A stretch of DNA of 12,884 bases, taken from the NCBI GenBank assembly GCA_013696525.1, contig JACCYK010000119.1, positions 1 to 12,884 of the forward strand, given 5' to 3'. The stretch comes from Chloroflexia bacterium. Lineage in GTDB: Bacteria > Chloroflexota > Chloroflexia > Thermomicrobiales > UBA6265. The notes below the pieces were generated by a model. That model was not told where the DNA came from, did no database searches, and saw only the letters and a list, made by a program, of their open reading frames with translations. Position numbers and translations under genes: made by a program. Below, in pieces: positions 1 to 7,177 of the stretch (the stretch's first letter is position 1; each line of letters starts with the position of its first letter).

Positions 1-421
1 GATTGGCGGCCAGCAGCGCGCCGGGCCCGCTCCCCTCCACGGCCAGGCTGCCGGCGCTGATGCCGCGGGCCTGGAGCTTCTGGGCGACAAGCTGGCCCCA
101 CTGGTTGCGATCATATTTGCGGTTACGGATCTTCGGGTGCTCGACGTAGATCTCGTAATCACTGATGAAGAGGGTGTCGCGGTCGGCGGCCATGAGGAGG
201 TGATTGGCCGACAGCTCGTTCATCACCAGGAAGGGCTCGCCCTCGCGCGGGATCACCGCCGCCACCGGTCGCTCCCAGGGCGCGACGTCCAGGTGGAAGC
301 CGGAGACCATATAGAAATTGTCCGGCGTCGTGATCAGCAGCGCCGCGTGCCCCTCATGCTCCAGGTGCTCGCGAATCCGGCGCGCCCGATCGGCGAAGAC
401 CGTTTGGGGGACGAAGGGCAT
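1..421 (-). CDS. M24-family (Xaa-Pro aminopeptidase/creatinase-like) peptidase, N-terminal part
   Basis: Partial gene: 140 codons are visible from an ATG at 421, and the frame is open to the window edge. The start MPFVPQTVFADRARRIREHL and the segment TTPDNFYMVSGF match the creatinase N-terminal domain of M24 'pita-bread' metallopeptidases (Xaa-Pro dipeptidases, aminopeptidase P, creatinase). This domain normally precedes the metal-binding catalytic domain, which lies outside the window, so catalytic residues cannot be checked. The start is supported by AAGGAGAA at 428-435, six bases upstream. It begins 25 bp after the stop of the DppC-type permease on the same strand, so it is very likely the fourth gene of the peptide-import operon. 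A cytoplasmic peptidase trimming imported peptides, perhaps proline-containing ones, is inferred. Creatinase or another non-peptidase M24 member is the main alternative. Confidence 0.82.
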   Translation of the reverse strand, partial: MPFVPQTVFADRARRIREHLEHEGHAALLITTPDNFYMVSGFHLDVAPWERPVAAVIPREGEPFLVMNELSANHLLMAADRDTLFISDYEIYVEHPKIRNRKYDRNQWGQLVAQKLQARGISAGSLAVEGSGPGALLAAN

Positions 422-446
422 ACCCGGTTCTCCTTGTCTCTGCTCG

Positions 447-1325
447 TCACCGCTTCAAGCGAGGATCGAGCGTATCCCGTAGCCAATCACCGGTGGTGTT
501 GACCGCCAGCGCCACCAGCGCCAGCGCCAGGCCGGGAAAGGTTATCAGCCACCAGGCCGAGAAGATATAGTCGAGCCCCTCGCTGACCATGCTGCCCCAG
601 GCCGGCGTCGGCGGCTGCACGCCGAAGCCAAGGAAGCTGATCGTGGCCTCGCCGATGATGAAGCGGGCGACCTGCAAGGTGCCGACCACCAGCAGCGGGG
701 TGACGATGTTCGGAAAAAGGTGACGAAGCAGGATCCGGGGGCCGCTACAACCGATCAGACGGGCGGCCTCCACGAACTCGCGCTCCCGCATGACCAGGGT
801 TTCGCCGCGAGCGATCCGGGCGTACTCGACCCAGCCGACGATGACCAGGGTGATGATGATATTGCGCAGGCCCAAGCCGAGAATGGCGTTGACCGTGAGC
901 GCCAGCAGGATAAAAGGAAACGAGAGCTGGACATCGACCAACCGCATCAACACCACATCGAGCCAGCCCCCGAAAGTGCCGGCCAGCATCCCGATCGGGA
1001 TGCCGATCAGGGCCGCCAGGATCACCGTCGTGAACCCCACCAGGAGCGAGATGCGCGCCCCCAGGAGCAGACGATGGAAGACGTCGCGGCCGAGCTGATC
1101 GGTGCCGAGCGGATGCCCCTCGCTCAGCGGCGGCACCAGACGGGCGGCGAAATCCGGGGCGTTGACATCGGCCGGCACGTACAGGGTCGCGGTCAGGGCC
1201 ACCAGCCCGACCACGAGTAGGAAGAGGATCGCCACGGCCGCCCACCGGTCGCGGCCGAGCGCGCGAACGAGCCGCCAACGCGGCGCCGGCACGGCGCGCT
1301 CGAGGACCAGGGCGCCGGCGCTCAT
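447..1325 (-). CDS. Peptide ABC transporter permease, DppC/OppC type
   Basis: An inner-membrane subunit of a dipeptide/oligopeptide importer, 292 aa, the usual length for DppC/OppC. After a short cytoplasmic N-terminus and a first membrane segment (about 29-50) comes the family signature HPLGTDQLGRDVFHRLLLGA (71-90). The EAA loop that docks the ATPase is at about 183-206 (EFVEAARLIGCSGPRILLRH and following). FLGFGVQPPTPAWGSM is at 231-246 and the C-terminal GDWLRDTLDPRLK at 279-291. Its ATG overlaps the stop of the DppB-type gene by four bases (ATGA), which indicates translational coupling. Substrate type is inferred from the operon and the SBP_bac_5 partner; glutathione or nickel import uses the same family and cannot be excluded. 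Confidence 0.93.
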   Translation of the reverse strand: MSAGALVLERAVPAPRWRLVRALGRDRWAAVAILFLLVVGLVALTATLYVPADVNAPDFAARLVPPLSEGHPLGTDQLGRDVFHRLLLGARISLLVGFTTVILAALIGIPIGMLAGTFGGWLDVVLMRLVDVQLSFPFILLALTVNAILGLGLRNIIITLVIVGWVEYARIARGETLVMREREFVEAARLIGCSGPRILLRHLFPNIVTPLLVVGTLQVARFIIGEATISFLGFGVQPPTPAWGSMVSEGLDYIFSAWWLITFPGLALALVALAVNTTGDWLRDTLDPRLKR

Positions 1326-2239
1326 TGGAGGCGGACCCGCGGGTTGACCCAGCCGTAGGCGAGATCGGTCAGCAGGTTGGCCACGGTGTACATCACCGCG
1401 AACAGCACCGCCGCCGCCATTACCACCGGGAAGTCGCGGTTGAGCAGGGCTTGAATCGTCTCCCGGCCCATGCCCGGCCAGCCAAAGACTTGCTCGACCA
1501 CGACCGCCCCCCCGATCAGGGAGCCGATCTCCAGCCCGGTCAGCGTAATCAACGAGATACTGGCATTCGTCAGCGCGTGCCGGAGCACGACCAGGCGGGC
1601 GCTTAAGCCTTTGGCGTAGGCGGTCCGAATATAGTCTTCATGCAGGACGTCGAGCATCGTCGAGCGGGTGAGGCGGGCATACCGGGCAATGCTGAGGGCG
1701 GAGAGCGTAATCGTGGGCAGGATCAGATGCTCGATGCCGCCCCGGCCGCTGGTCGGCAGCCAGCCGAGGAAGACCGAGAAGAGGAGGATCAGCAGCAGTC
1801 CCAGCCAAAAGCCGGGGATCGCCTGGGCGATCACGGCCAGAAGGCTGGCGAGTTTGTCCCAGCCGGAGCCATGCCGGGTGGCGGCGATGATCCCCAGCGG
1901 CACCCCGATCAGCAAGGCGAGGACCAGGGCGGCGGCGCCAAGCTGAAGCGTGGCGGGCAGGCGCTCCAGGACGACCGCCAGTGCCGGTCGCTGCTGGCGA
2001 GTCGATTCCCCGAAGTCGCCGCGGACGGCATTGCCCATGAACCGCCCATATTGGGTGACGAGCGGATCGTTAAAGCCCATCCGTTCCCGGATCTCGTCCA
2101 TGTCCTTCGTGGAGGTGTCCATCGGCGCGAACAGGAGGACGGGATCACCCGAGAGCCGGACCATGAAGAAGACGGCGGTCAGCGCCAGGACGACCACGAT
2201 GCTACCGGCCACGAGGCGCCCGGTAATGAATCGTGCCAT
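1322..2239 (-). CDS. Peptide ABC transporter permease, DppB/OppB type
   Basis: The first permease of the importer, 305 aa. The N-terminal membrane helix (about 8-28) is followed by the periplasmic-side region typical of DppB. GDFGEST at 74-80 precedes the five-helix transport core. The ATPase-docking EAA loop is at about 201-224 (EDYIRTAYAKGLSARLVVLR). VFGWPGMGRETIQALLNRDF at 251-270 and DLAYGWVNPRVR at 292-303 are characteristic of the family. The ATG at 2239 has an AAGG core at 2247-2250 with a 7-nt spacer. It lies 114 bp downstream of the binding-protein stop, across a structured spacer, and overlaps the DppC-type gene at its end. It should form a heterodimeric channel with that protein. 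Confidence 0.93.
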   Translation of the reverse strand: MARFITGRLVAGSIVVVLALTAVFFMVRLSGDPVLLFAPMDTSTKDMDEIRERMGFNDPLVTQYGRFMGNAVRGDFGESTRQQRPALAVVLERLPATLQLGAAALVLALLIGVPLGIIAATRHGSGWDKLASLLAVIAQAIPGFWLGLLLILLFSVFLGWLPTSGRGGIEHLILPTITLSALSIARYARLTRSTMLDVLHEDYIRTAYAKGLSARLVVLRHALTNASISLITLTGLEIGSLIGGAVVVEQVFGWPGMGRETIQALLNRDFPVVMAAAVLFAVMYTVANLLTDLAYGWVNPRVRLQ

Positions 2240-2272
2240 GGCGCCGCCTTTCTACGCCGGGGCCCACCTGTA

Positions 2273-2359
2273 CGCTCACGGCTCCCCTCTCCCACGATTG
2301 GGAGAGGGGCCGCGGGTAAGGGCCGTTCCGCTGACCGTGAGGGCGTCCGCGCCTCACGG
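2273..2359. repeat. Palindromic spacer between binding-protein and permease genes
   Basis: The 114-bp gap between the binding-protein gene and the DppB-type gene is mostly inverted repeats. A perfect 11-bp stem, CCCCTCTCCCA (2284-2294) with TGGGAGAGGGG (2299-2309), closes on a CGAT loop. Outside it, CTCACGG (2276-2282) can pair with CCGTGAG (2335-2341), flanked by ACG and CGT around a 2-nt bulge. CCGTGAGG (2335-2342) can instead pair with CCTCACGG (2352-2359), which spans the TGA stop of the binding-protein gene. The pairings are therefore mutually exclusive. There is no T-tract, so a full intrinsic terminator is unlikely. Known binding-protein operons often use such a hairpin to stabilise upstream mRNA and lower permease expression; that role here is inferred. 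It also resembles dispersed REP-like palindromes. Confidence 0.65.
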
Positions 2360-3919
2360 GCTCGGTGTCGCGTCGCCCATCCACATGAACTCGTCCGGCC
2401 GCGGCGTCCAGGCGACCTGGTTGGAGACGCCGTAGAGGTCGTGCTGCTGCCAGAGGAAGAGCCAGGCCGCCTCGTCGGAGACGACCTGCTGCACTTGATT
2501 CCAGATCTCCTGGCGCGCCGCGTCGTCGAGCGTGGACGAGGCTTCGGCGATCATGGCCTCGACCTCGGGGTTGGTGTAGCTGCTGTAGGTGGAATCGCCG
2601 ACGAAGAGGAAGGCCAGGGTGCCAAGGGCGTCCAGGGCCGGTCCCCAGCCGAGGTAGAACATGTCCCCGGTCTGGCGGTTGACGATCTTATCGAGGTGCG
2701 TCCCCCACTCGTTGTACTGGACTTGGACATTGATCCCGACCTCGCTCAGCGAGGCGGCGATCGCTTGCGCGGCGTCGGAGTCCATTGGGTAGCGGCCCTG
2801 GGGGGCGTCCATCACCACGTTGATCTCGCCGGGCTGGTAGCCCGCTTCCTCGATCAGGGCCCGCGCCCGCTCCGGGTCGTAGGCGTACGGCTGAACCTCC
2901 GAATTCACCTCCGGGTTCAGGCCCGAGAGCGCCCCCGACATCCGGGTGGCGTTGCCCTGGAAGACGCCGGCGATAATGCCGTCGACATCGACCCCGTAGT
3001 TGACCGCCTGCCGCAGCAGGGGATCGGTGAAGATGCTGTCTTCCCGGTTGTTCACCAGCGCCACGTAGTTAATGCGTGACGATGGGATCCCCTCGATCCG
3101 GGCGACGCCGCTATCGTTGACGACCTGCAGCGAATCGACCGGGACATCCTTGACGATGTTGATCTCGTCCGCCAGCAGCGCCGCCAAGCGCGAGCTGAAC
3201 TCGGGCACGAAGCGGAACTCGACCCGGTCCACCATCACATCTTGGCGCCAGTAGTCCGGGTTCCGGTCGAGGATCAGATGCTGGCCCCGCTCCCATTCGA
3301 CAAAGGTAAAGGGCCCGGTACCGACCGGGTTCTCCCGGTAGCCATCGAGGCCGACCTCCTCCAGGTAGGCTGGATCGATCGGGTACACCTCATTCAAGCG
3401 GAGCCGGATTTCGGGATACGGCGCCTCGGTGGTCAGCCGTACCGTCAGGTCATCGATCACCTCGATCCCGGTGATGGGCGCCCACCGTTCGAGATAGTGG
3501 CTTTCGTTCGCCGGATCCTTGGCATAGTCGAACGCCGCCTTGATCGCCTCGGCGGTCAGCGGATTGCCGTTATGAAAGGCGATATCCGGGCTGGCGAGGG
3601 TAAATTCCCAGGTCAAGTCGTCGATGTTGGCGACATCGCCCAACCACGGCCCGATCTCGTAATCAAGCGCGGGATCGCGGTTCATCAGCCGGTCATACAT
3701 GTGCGCGAGCTGGATATCGGTCGTCCAGTCAACGATCGAGTTCGGCAGCATCGACAGCGGGTCCGCCCCGAGGCCGACCGTGATCAGTGGCAGCCGCTCC
3801 CCGTCTTGGGCGCCGGCCCGCCGGGCGGACGGCAACCCGGCCACGCTGGCGGCCATGGCGCCGGCGGCCACGCCCCCGAGCACCTGCCGCCGCGAAACGT
3901 GCTTGGTTTCCGTGAACAT
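2354..3919 (-). CDS. Peptide ABC transporter substrate-binding protein (SBP_bac_5), Tat-exported
   Basis: A 521-aa family 5 extracellular solute-binding protein (DppA/OppA-like) that captures the ligand outside the membrane and hands it to the two permeases encoded next. The N-terminus carries a twin-arginine signal: SRRQVL at 9-14, a hydrophobic stretch to about 29, and an A-G-A cleavage site at 35-37. This implies folded export through Tat; no lipobox cysteine is seen. The mature part has the family pattern YDRLMNRDP, the LTWEF and FHNGNPLTAEAI region, NPVGTGPFTFVEWERGQHL, and RQAVNYGVD. The ATG at 3919 is supported by AAGGAG at 3925-3930 with a 5-nt spacer. It is the first gene of the operon, behind the promoter at 3977-4006. 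Ligand specificity cannot be read from the sequence. Confidence 0.93.
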   Translation of the reverse strand: MFTETKHVSRRQVLGGVAAGAMAASVAGLPSARRAGAQDGERLPLITVGLGADPLSMLPNSIVDWTTDIQLAHMYDRLMNRDPALDYEIGPWLGDVANIDDLTWEFTLASPDIAFHNGNPLTAEAIKAAFDYAKDPANESHYLERWAPITGIEVIDDLTVRLTTEAPYPEIRLRLNEVYPIDPAYLEEVGLDGYRENPVGTGPFTFVEWERGQHLILDRNPDYWRQDVMVDRVEFRFVPEFSSRLAALLADEINIVKDVPVDSLQVVNDSGVARIEGIPSSRINYVALVNNREDSIFTDPLLRQAVNYGVDVDGIIAGVFQGNATRMSGALSGLNPEVNSEVQPYAYDPERARALIEEAGYQPGEINVVMDAPQGRYPMDSDAAQAIAASLSEVGINVQVQYNEWGTHLDKIVNRQTGDMFYLGWGPALDALGTLAFLFVGDSTYSSYTNPEVEAMIAEASSTLDDAARQEIWNQVQQVVSDEAAWLFLWQQHDLYGVSNQVAWTPRPDEFMWMGDATPSP

Positions 3920-3976
3920 CTCAGCTCCTTTGCCGATAGATGCGCTGATTGAGGCGGGATTCTGGCAACGGCTGGC

Positions 3977-4006
3977 AGCCTACCAGAGCGCCGGAGCGAG
4001 TGTCAA
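3977..4006 (-). promoter_or_regulatory. Promoter of the peptide-import operon
   Basis: Reading the minus strand, a consensus -35 TTGACA (4001-4006) is followed after 18 bp by TAGGCT (3977-3982), preceded by TGG, which makes an extended -10. The predicted start is near 3970, giving a leader of about 50 nt before the ATG at 3919. This is the best sigma70-type match in the window and points at the binding-protein gene. The distance to the divergent TA promoter is about 70 bp. Confidence 0.65.
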
Positions 4007-4071
4007 ACACCGGGGTAGGGCTGAAGGGGGGAACGTAATAGGTATTCGGCGGGCAAGCAAAGACGCGCCAA

Positions 4072-4099
4072 TGGTACAATTAGCGTCTATTTCGTACCA
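4072..4099 (+). promoter_or_regulatory. TA-module promoter with overlapping inverted repeat (candidate antitoxin operator)
   Basis: TGG-TACAAT at 4072-4080 is an extended -10 with no good -35 upstream, so transcription would start near 4087, about 37 nt before the antitoxin ATG. The same bases form the left arm of a perfect inverted repeat, TGGTAC (4072-4077) and GTACCA (4094-4099), with the two GTAC centres 20 bp apart, about two helical turns. Phd/YefM antitoxins repress their own operons, and YefM operators are known to have a TGTACA core, so this is a plausible autoregulatory site. Binding is inferred. Confidence 0.5.
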
Positions 4100-4123
4100 A
4101 CTACGCTGAAGGTGAGGAACAAA

Positions 4124-4447
4124 ATGTTTGAGCCGCAACCCAAAACCCGGACGATGAAGATTTCAGAGGTCCGAAGCGGGCTCAACACCCTGGTCAACGA
4201 GATCTACCGCGAGGAGACACGGGTAGTCGTGGCGAAGAGCGGCATCCCCGTCGCCGCCCTCGTCTCGATCGATGATCTCGAACGGCTTGATCGCCTTGAC
4301 CAGGAGCGAGAGGAGCGATTCAAGGTCATCGACAAGGTCCGTGAGGCATTTCGGGGAGTACCCGACGAAGAGATCGAACGGGAAACTGATCGCATTCTGG
4401 GCATTAACCAGGAACTGCCGCAGTCGGTTTCGAGTACTCGCGAGTAA
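4124..4447 (+). CDS. Antitoxin of the Phd/YefM family
   Basis: A 107-aa protein predicted to bind and neutralise the PIN toxin encoded next, and to bind DNA at its own promoter. The Phd/YefM fold is visible at about 11-55: MKISEVRSGLNTLVNEIYRE, then a beta-strand segment TRVVVAKSGIPVAALVSIDD and the helix DLERLDRL. The charged C-terminal tail (about 56-100) would be the toxin-wrapping segment. I chose the ATG at 4124 because AAGGTGAGG (4109-4117) sits six bases before it; a GTG at 4112 would add four residues but overlap that site. The stop TAA shares its last base with the toxin ATG, so the two are translationally coupled. Sampled lines of the two TA genes average about 58% GC against 63-78% in sampled SBP and fabF lines, which suggests acquisition. 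Confidence 0.85.
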   Translation: MFEPQPKTRTMKISEVRSGLNTLVNEIYREETRVVVAKSGIPVAALVSIDDLERLDRLDQEREERFKVIDKVREAFRGVPDEEIERETDRILGINQELPQSVSSTRE

Positions 4448-4878
4448 TGACGACGCCTATCGTCGTGGACACCAATGTGCTTGCGCCCGGCTTCGTCGGG
4501 ACAGCAAGTGTCTCGGTTCGTCTCATTCGTTTGTGGCGTGCCCATGGCTATGAATTGGTGGTGTCTGAGCATCTGCTGGGTGAGCTCGAACGCACCTATG
4601 CCGACCCGTACTACGCTGCTCGCGTTCCCTCCGAAGATGCCGCTAGCATCATTCGGCTTCTCCGCTCTACCGCACGCCTAACCGAGTTGACCGTCCCTGT
4701 TTCCGGCATCGCCACGCAACCGGAGGACGATCTCGTGCTGGCCACGGCATTGAGCGGCGGTGCGAGCTACTTGGCAACGCGAGACAAGCAGCTCCTGAAG
4801 CTTGCTCACTATCGGGGCTTGGTCATCCTCCATCCAGGTGATCTCCTCGACTTGCTCACCTCGGAATTCAACCTCTGA
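4447..4878 (+). CDS. PIN-domain toxin (putative ribonuclease, COG1569-like)
   Basis: A 143-aa PIN domain protein, the typical length for the toxin of a TA pair. PIN toxins are Mg-dependent endoribonucleases that block translation by cutting tRNA, rRNA or mRNA; the target here is unknown. The acidic site appears complete: D8 and N10 in VVDTNVL, E46 in the LLGELERT helix, D94 in QPEDDLVLATAL, and D113 in YLATRDKQLL. The pattern of an ATRD segment followed by a short strand and a GDLLDLL end resembles COG1569 'putative toxin, PIN family' rather than VapC proper. It begins on the last base of the antitoxin stop codon. Its own stop lies only 11 bp from the fabF stop, in convergent orientation, so the module abuts the fab genes. 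An intact active site argues for a functional toxin. Confidence 0.86.
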   Translation: MTTPIVVDTNVLAPGFVGTASVSVRLIRLWRAHGYELVVSEHLLGELERTYADPYYAARVPSEDAASIIRLLRSTARLTELTVPVSGIATQPEDDLVLATALSGGASYLATRDKQLLKLAHYRGLVILHPGDLLDLLTSEFNL

Positions 4879-4889
4879 CATCGAGGAGC

Positions 4890-6122
4890 CTATGCCTTCG
4901 TGAACACGGCGCAGGCGTTTTGGCCGCCGAAGCCGAAGCCGTTGGCGATCGCGGCCCGGACCGGCAGCCGGCGGGCCACGTTCGGCACGTAGTCGAGGTC
5001 GCACTGGGGGTCGGGGTCGGTCAGGTTGATCGTCGGCGGCACCAGGCCGTCGCGCATCGCCAGCACGCAAGCGAGCGACGAGACGGCGCCCGCCCCGCCC
5101 AGCAGGTGGCCCAGCATCGACTTGTTGGCCGAGAGCGCCAGTTTCGCGGCGTGGTCGCCGAAGGCGATCTTGATCGCCTTCGTCTCCGCGATGTCGCCGA
5201 TCGGGGTCGAGGTGGCGTGGGCCGCCACGTAGTCGATGTCGCTCGGGTGGAGGCCGGCCCGCGTCACCGCCATGGACATCGCTCGCGCCGCGCCGGTGCC
5301 GGTCGGGTCCGGCGCCGTGATGTGGAAGGCATCGGAGGTATAGGCGCCGCCATGGCAATAGGCCAGCGCCGCCGCGCCCCGCCGGTCGGCATGCTCCTCC
5401 GTCTCCAAGATCATCACCGCCGAGCCCTCGCCGAAGACAAAGCCGTCCCGGCCGAGGTCGAACGGGCGGCTGGCCGCCGCCGGGTCGTCGTTCCGCCGGG
5501 AGAGGGCCCGCATGTTCGCCAGGCCGGCCACCGCCACCGGCGTGATCCCGGCTTCGGTGCCGCCGGTAATGACCACATCGGCGTCGCCCCGCTCCAGCAG
5601 GTGAACGGCATCGACAAAGGCTTGCACCCCGGCGGCGCAGGCCGCCACCCCGGTGATCGACGGCCCCCGCGTGCCGAAGGTGATCGAGACCTGCGAGCTG
5701 GCCATGTTCGGCGCGAACATCGGGATCAGGAAGGGGCTGACCGGCTTCGAGCCCCGGGCGTGCATCGTCAGCACGTTATCTTCGATCGTCGGGATGCCGC
5801 CGCCGCCGGTGTTCATCACCACCGCGATCCGCTCCCGATTCTCGTCGGTGATATGCAGCCTCGCCTGCTCCAGCGCTTGACGGGAGGCGGCGACGCCGAA
5901 CTGGGCGAAGCGGTCCATCCGCAGCGCCGCCTTCGGATCCATGAACTCCTTGGCGACGAATCCGGGCACCTCGCCCGCGATCCGCACCGGCAGGGCGGAG
6001 GCGTCCCAATGCTCGATCCGGCGCACCCCGGAGCGGCCGGCGGTCAGTCCTTCCCAGAAGGCGTCAACCCCGATTCCCAACGGCGTGATTGCTCCCAACC
6101 CAGTAACGACAACCCGTCCCAC
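4890..6122 (-). CDS. fabF: 3-oxoacyl-[acyl-carrier-protein] synthase II (FabF)
   Basis: Condenses malonyl-ACP with acyl-ACP to extend the chain by two carbons in type II fatty acid synthesis, in the cytoplasm. With the start used here the protein is 410 aa, normal for FabF. The catalytic triad is in place: C162 in GVAACAAG, H302 in AAHATSTPIGD and H339 in SMLGHLLGGAGAV, with K334 and the glycine-rich NGFGFGGQNA near the C-terminus. I prefer GTG at 6122, which gives MGRVVVTGLG, because GGGGGAA lies 6-8 nt upstream. A TTG at 6128 overlaps the fabD stop as TTGA and would add two residues, but would sit too close to that ribosome-binding site. It is cotranscribed with fabD. H302 sits in A-H-A-T-S-T rather than the usual A-H-G-T-S-T, a mild variant. 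Confidence 0.95.
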   Translation of the reverse strand: MGRVVVTGLGAITPLGIGVDAFWEGLTAGRSGVRRIEHWDASALPVRIAGEVPGFVAKEFMDPKAALRMDRFAQFGVAASRQALEQARLHITDENRERIAVVMNTGGGGIPTIEDNVLTMHARGSKPVSPFLIPMFAPNMASSQVSITFGTRGPSITGVAACAAGVQAFVDAVHLLERGDADVVITGGTEAGITPVAVAGLANMRALSRRNDDPAAASRPFDLGRDGFVFGEGSAVMILETEEHADRRGAAALAYCHGGAYTSDAFHITAPDPTGTGAARAMSMAVTRAGLHPSDIDYVAAHATSTPIGDIAETKAIKIAFGDHAAKLALSANKSMLGHLLGGAGAVSSLACVLAMRDGLVPPTINLTDPDPQCDLDYVPNVARRLPVRAAIANGFGFGGQNACAVFTKA

Positions 6123-6124
6123 GT

Positions 6125-7102
6125 TCAATTCCCCCGATCGGCGACTGGCTTATCGACCGGAAGACCGAAATCCGCCAGGCCGAAGGTGTTCACATCGCGA
6201 TCAATCCGCTTAATCAAGCCCAAAAGGATCTGGCCCGGCCCCACCTCGACAAACGAGACGGCGCCCGCCTTGACCATCTCCCGGATCGTGCTTGTCCAGT
6301 TCACCGGCCGCTCGACATGCCGCGCCAGCTCGTCCCGGAGCTCGGCCACGGTGGTCAGCGGCAGGCCGGTGGCGTTGGCGAAAATCGGCGCGCTCGGCGG
6401 TTGCAGCGGCAGCGCCGCCAGCCTCACCGCTAGTTGGGCGGAGGCGTCCGCCATTAGCGGCGAATGCGAGGCGATGCTGATCCCCAGCCGGGTCACCCGC
6501 TTGGCGCCCCGCGCCTTGGCCAGCGCCATCGCCCGTTCCAGCGGCCCGATCTCGCCCGAGATGACGGTCTGGCCCGGACAGTTGGCATTGGCGATGACCA
6601 GGATTCCGCCCTCCGCCGCCTCGGCACACACGTCAGCCAGCGCGTCATCGTCCAAACCAAGCACCGCCGCCATCCCGCCCGGCCGCTGCTGCCCGGCCTC
6701 CCGCATCAACCGGCCGCGCTCGCGCACCGCGGGCAGGATCGTCGCGAAATCGAGCGACCCGGCGGCGATCAACGCCGTAAACTCGCCCAGCGAATGCCCC
6801 GCGAACCCCACCGGCTCCATCGCCTGCCCGGTCTCGTTCAGTCGCTCCCCCAGCGCGGCCAGCGCCGCGACGCTCGCGGTCAGGATGGCGGCTTGCGAGT
6901 TGTAGGTATCGTCCAGCTCGGCCGCCGGCCCCTCGAAACAGAGCCCAGAGAGCGAAACCCCCAACATCTGATCGGCCCGCGCGAAGACATCTCGCGCCGC
7001 CCCGGATGTTTCGGCAAGGCTCTTGCCCATGCCGACAAACTGACTTCCCTGCCCGGGGAAGACCAGCCCCACCCGACCCCGGAGCGCCTCTGCTACCGAC
7101 AT
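6125..7102 (-). CDS. fabD: Malonyl-CoA:ACP transacylase (FabD)
   Basis: Transfers malonyl from CoA to acyl carrier protein, giving the extender unit used by FabF. The family motifs are present: FPGQGSQ (15-21), the nucleophile S104 in GHSLGE, R129 in RERGRLM, the catalytic H213 in ASHSPLM, and the C-terminal VEVGPGQILLGLIKRI. These sit about 12 residues later than in E. coli FabD, reflecting a longer N-terminus. I start at the ATG at 7102 (325 aa), with AAGG at 7109-7112 and a 6-nt spacer. An ATG at 7144 would add a 14-residue basic stretch with no homologous feel. It runs straight into fabF, with TGA at 6127-6125 and the chosen fabF GTG at 6122, so the two are coupled. Confidence 0.95.
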   Translation of the reverse strand: MSVAEALRGRVGLVFPGQGSQFVGMGKSLAETSGAARDVFARADQMLGVSLSGLCFEGPAAELDDTYNSQAAILTASVAALAALGERLNETGQAMEPVGFAGHSLGEFTALIAAGSLDFATILPAVRERGRLMREAGQQRPGGMAAVLGLDDDALADVCAEAAEGGILVIANANCPGQTVISGEIGPLERAMALAKARGAKRVTRLGISIASHSPLMADASAQLAVRLAALPLQPPSAPIFANATGLPLTTVAELRDELARHVERPVNWTSTIREMVKAGAVSFVEVGPGQILLGLIKRIDRDVNTFGLADFGLPVDKPVADRGN

Positions 7103-7177
7103 TGCCCGCCTTCGATCGCGTCGAAGAAATAGGAACGGCGACATCTCGCGACGAAATGCCGCGCGAATAACCGACAG

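Noticed and set aside
1640..3079. A 479-codon plus-strand open frame opposite the DppB-type and binding-protein genes
   Set aside because: Low-complexity, charged translation with no fold signature, fully opposite well-supported transporter genes.
4843..4888. CTCCTCGA (4843-4850) and TCGAGGAG (4881-4888) as a shared terminator between toxin and fabF
   Set aside because: The arms are 30 nt apart and no T-tract follows on either strand; chance pairing is likely.
4920..6905. A 661-codon open frame on the plus strand opposite fabF and fabD
   Set aside because: It spans two clear enzyme genes on the other strand and is rich in R, G, H and D with no domain pattern; such long antisense frames are common in GC-rich DNA.
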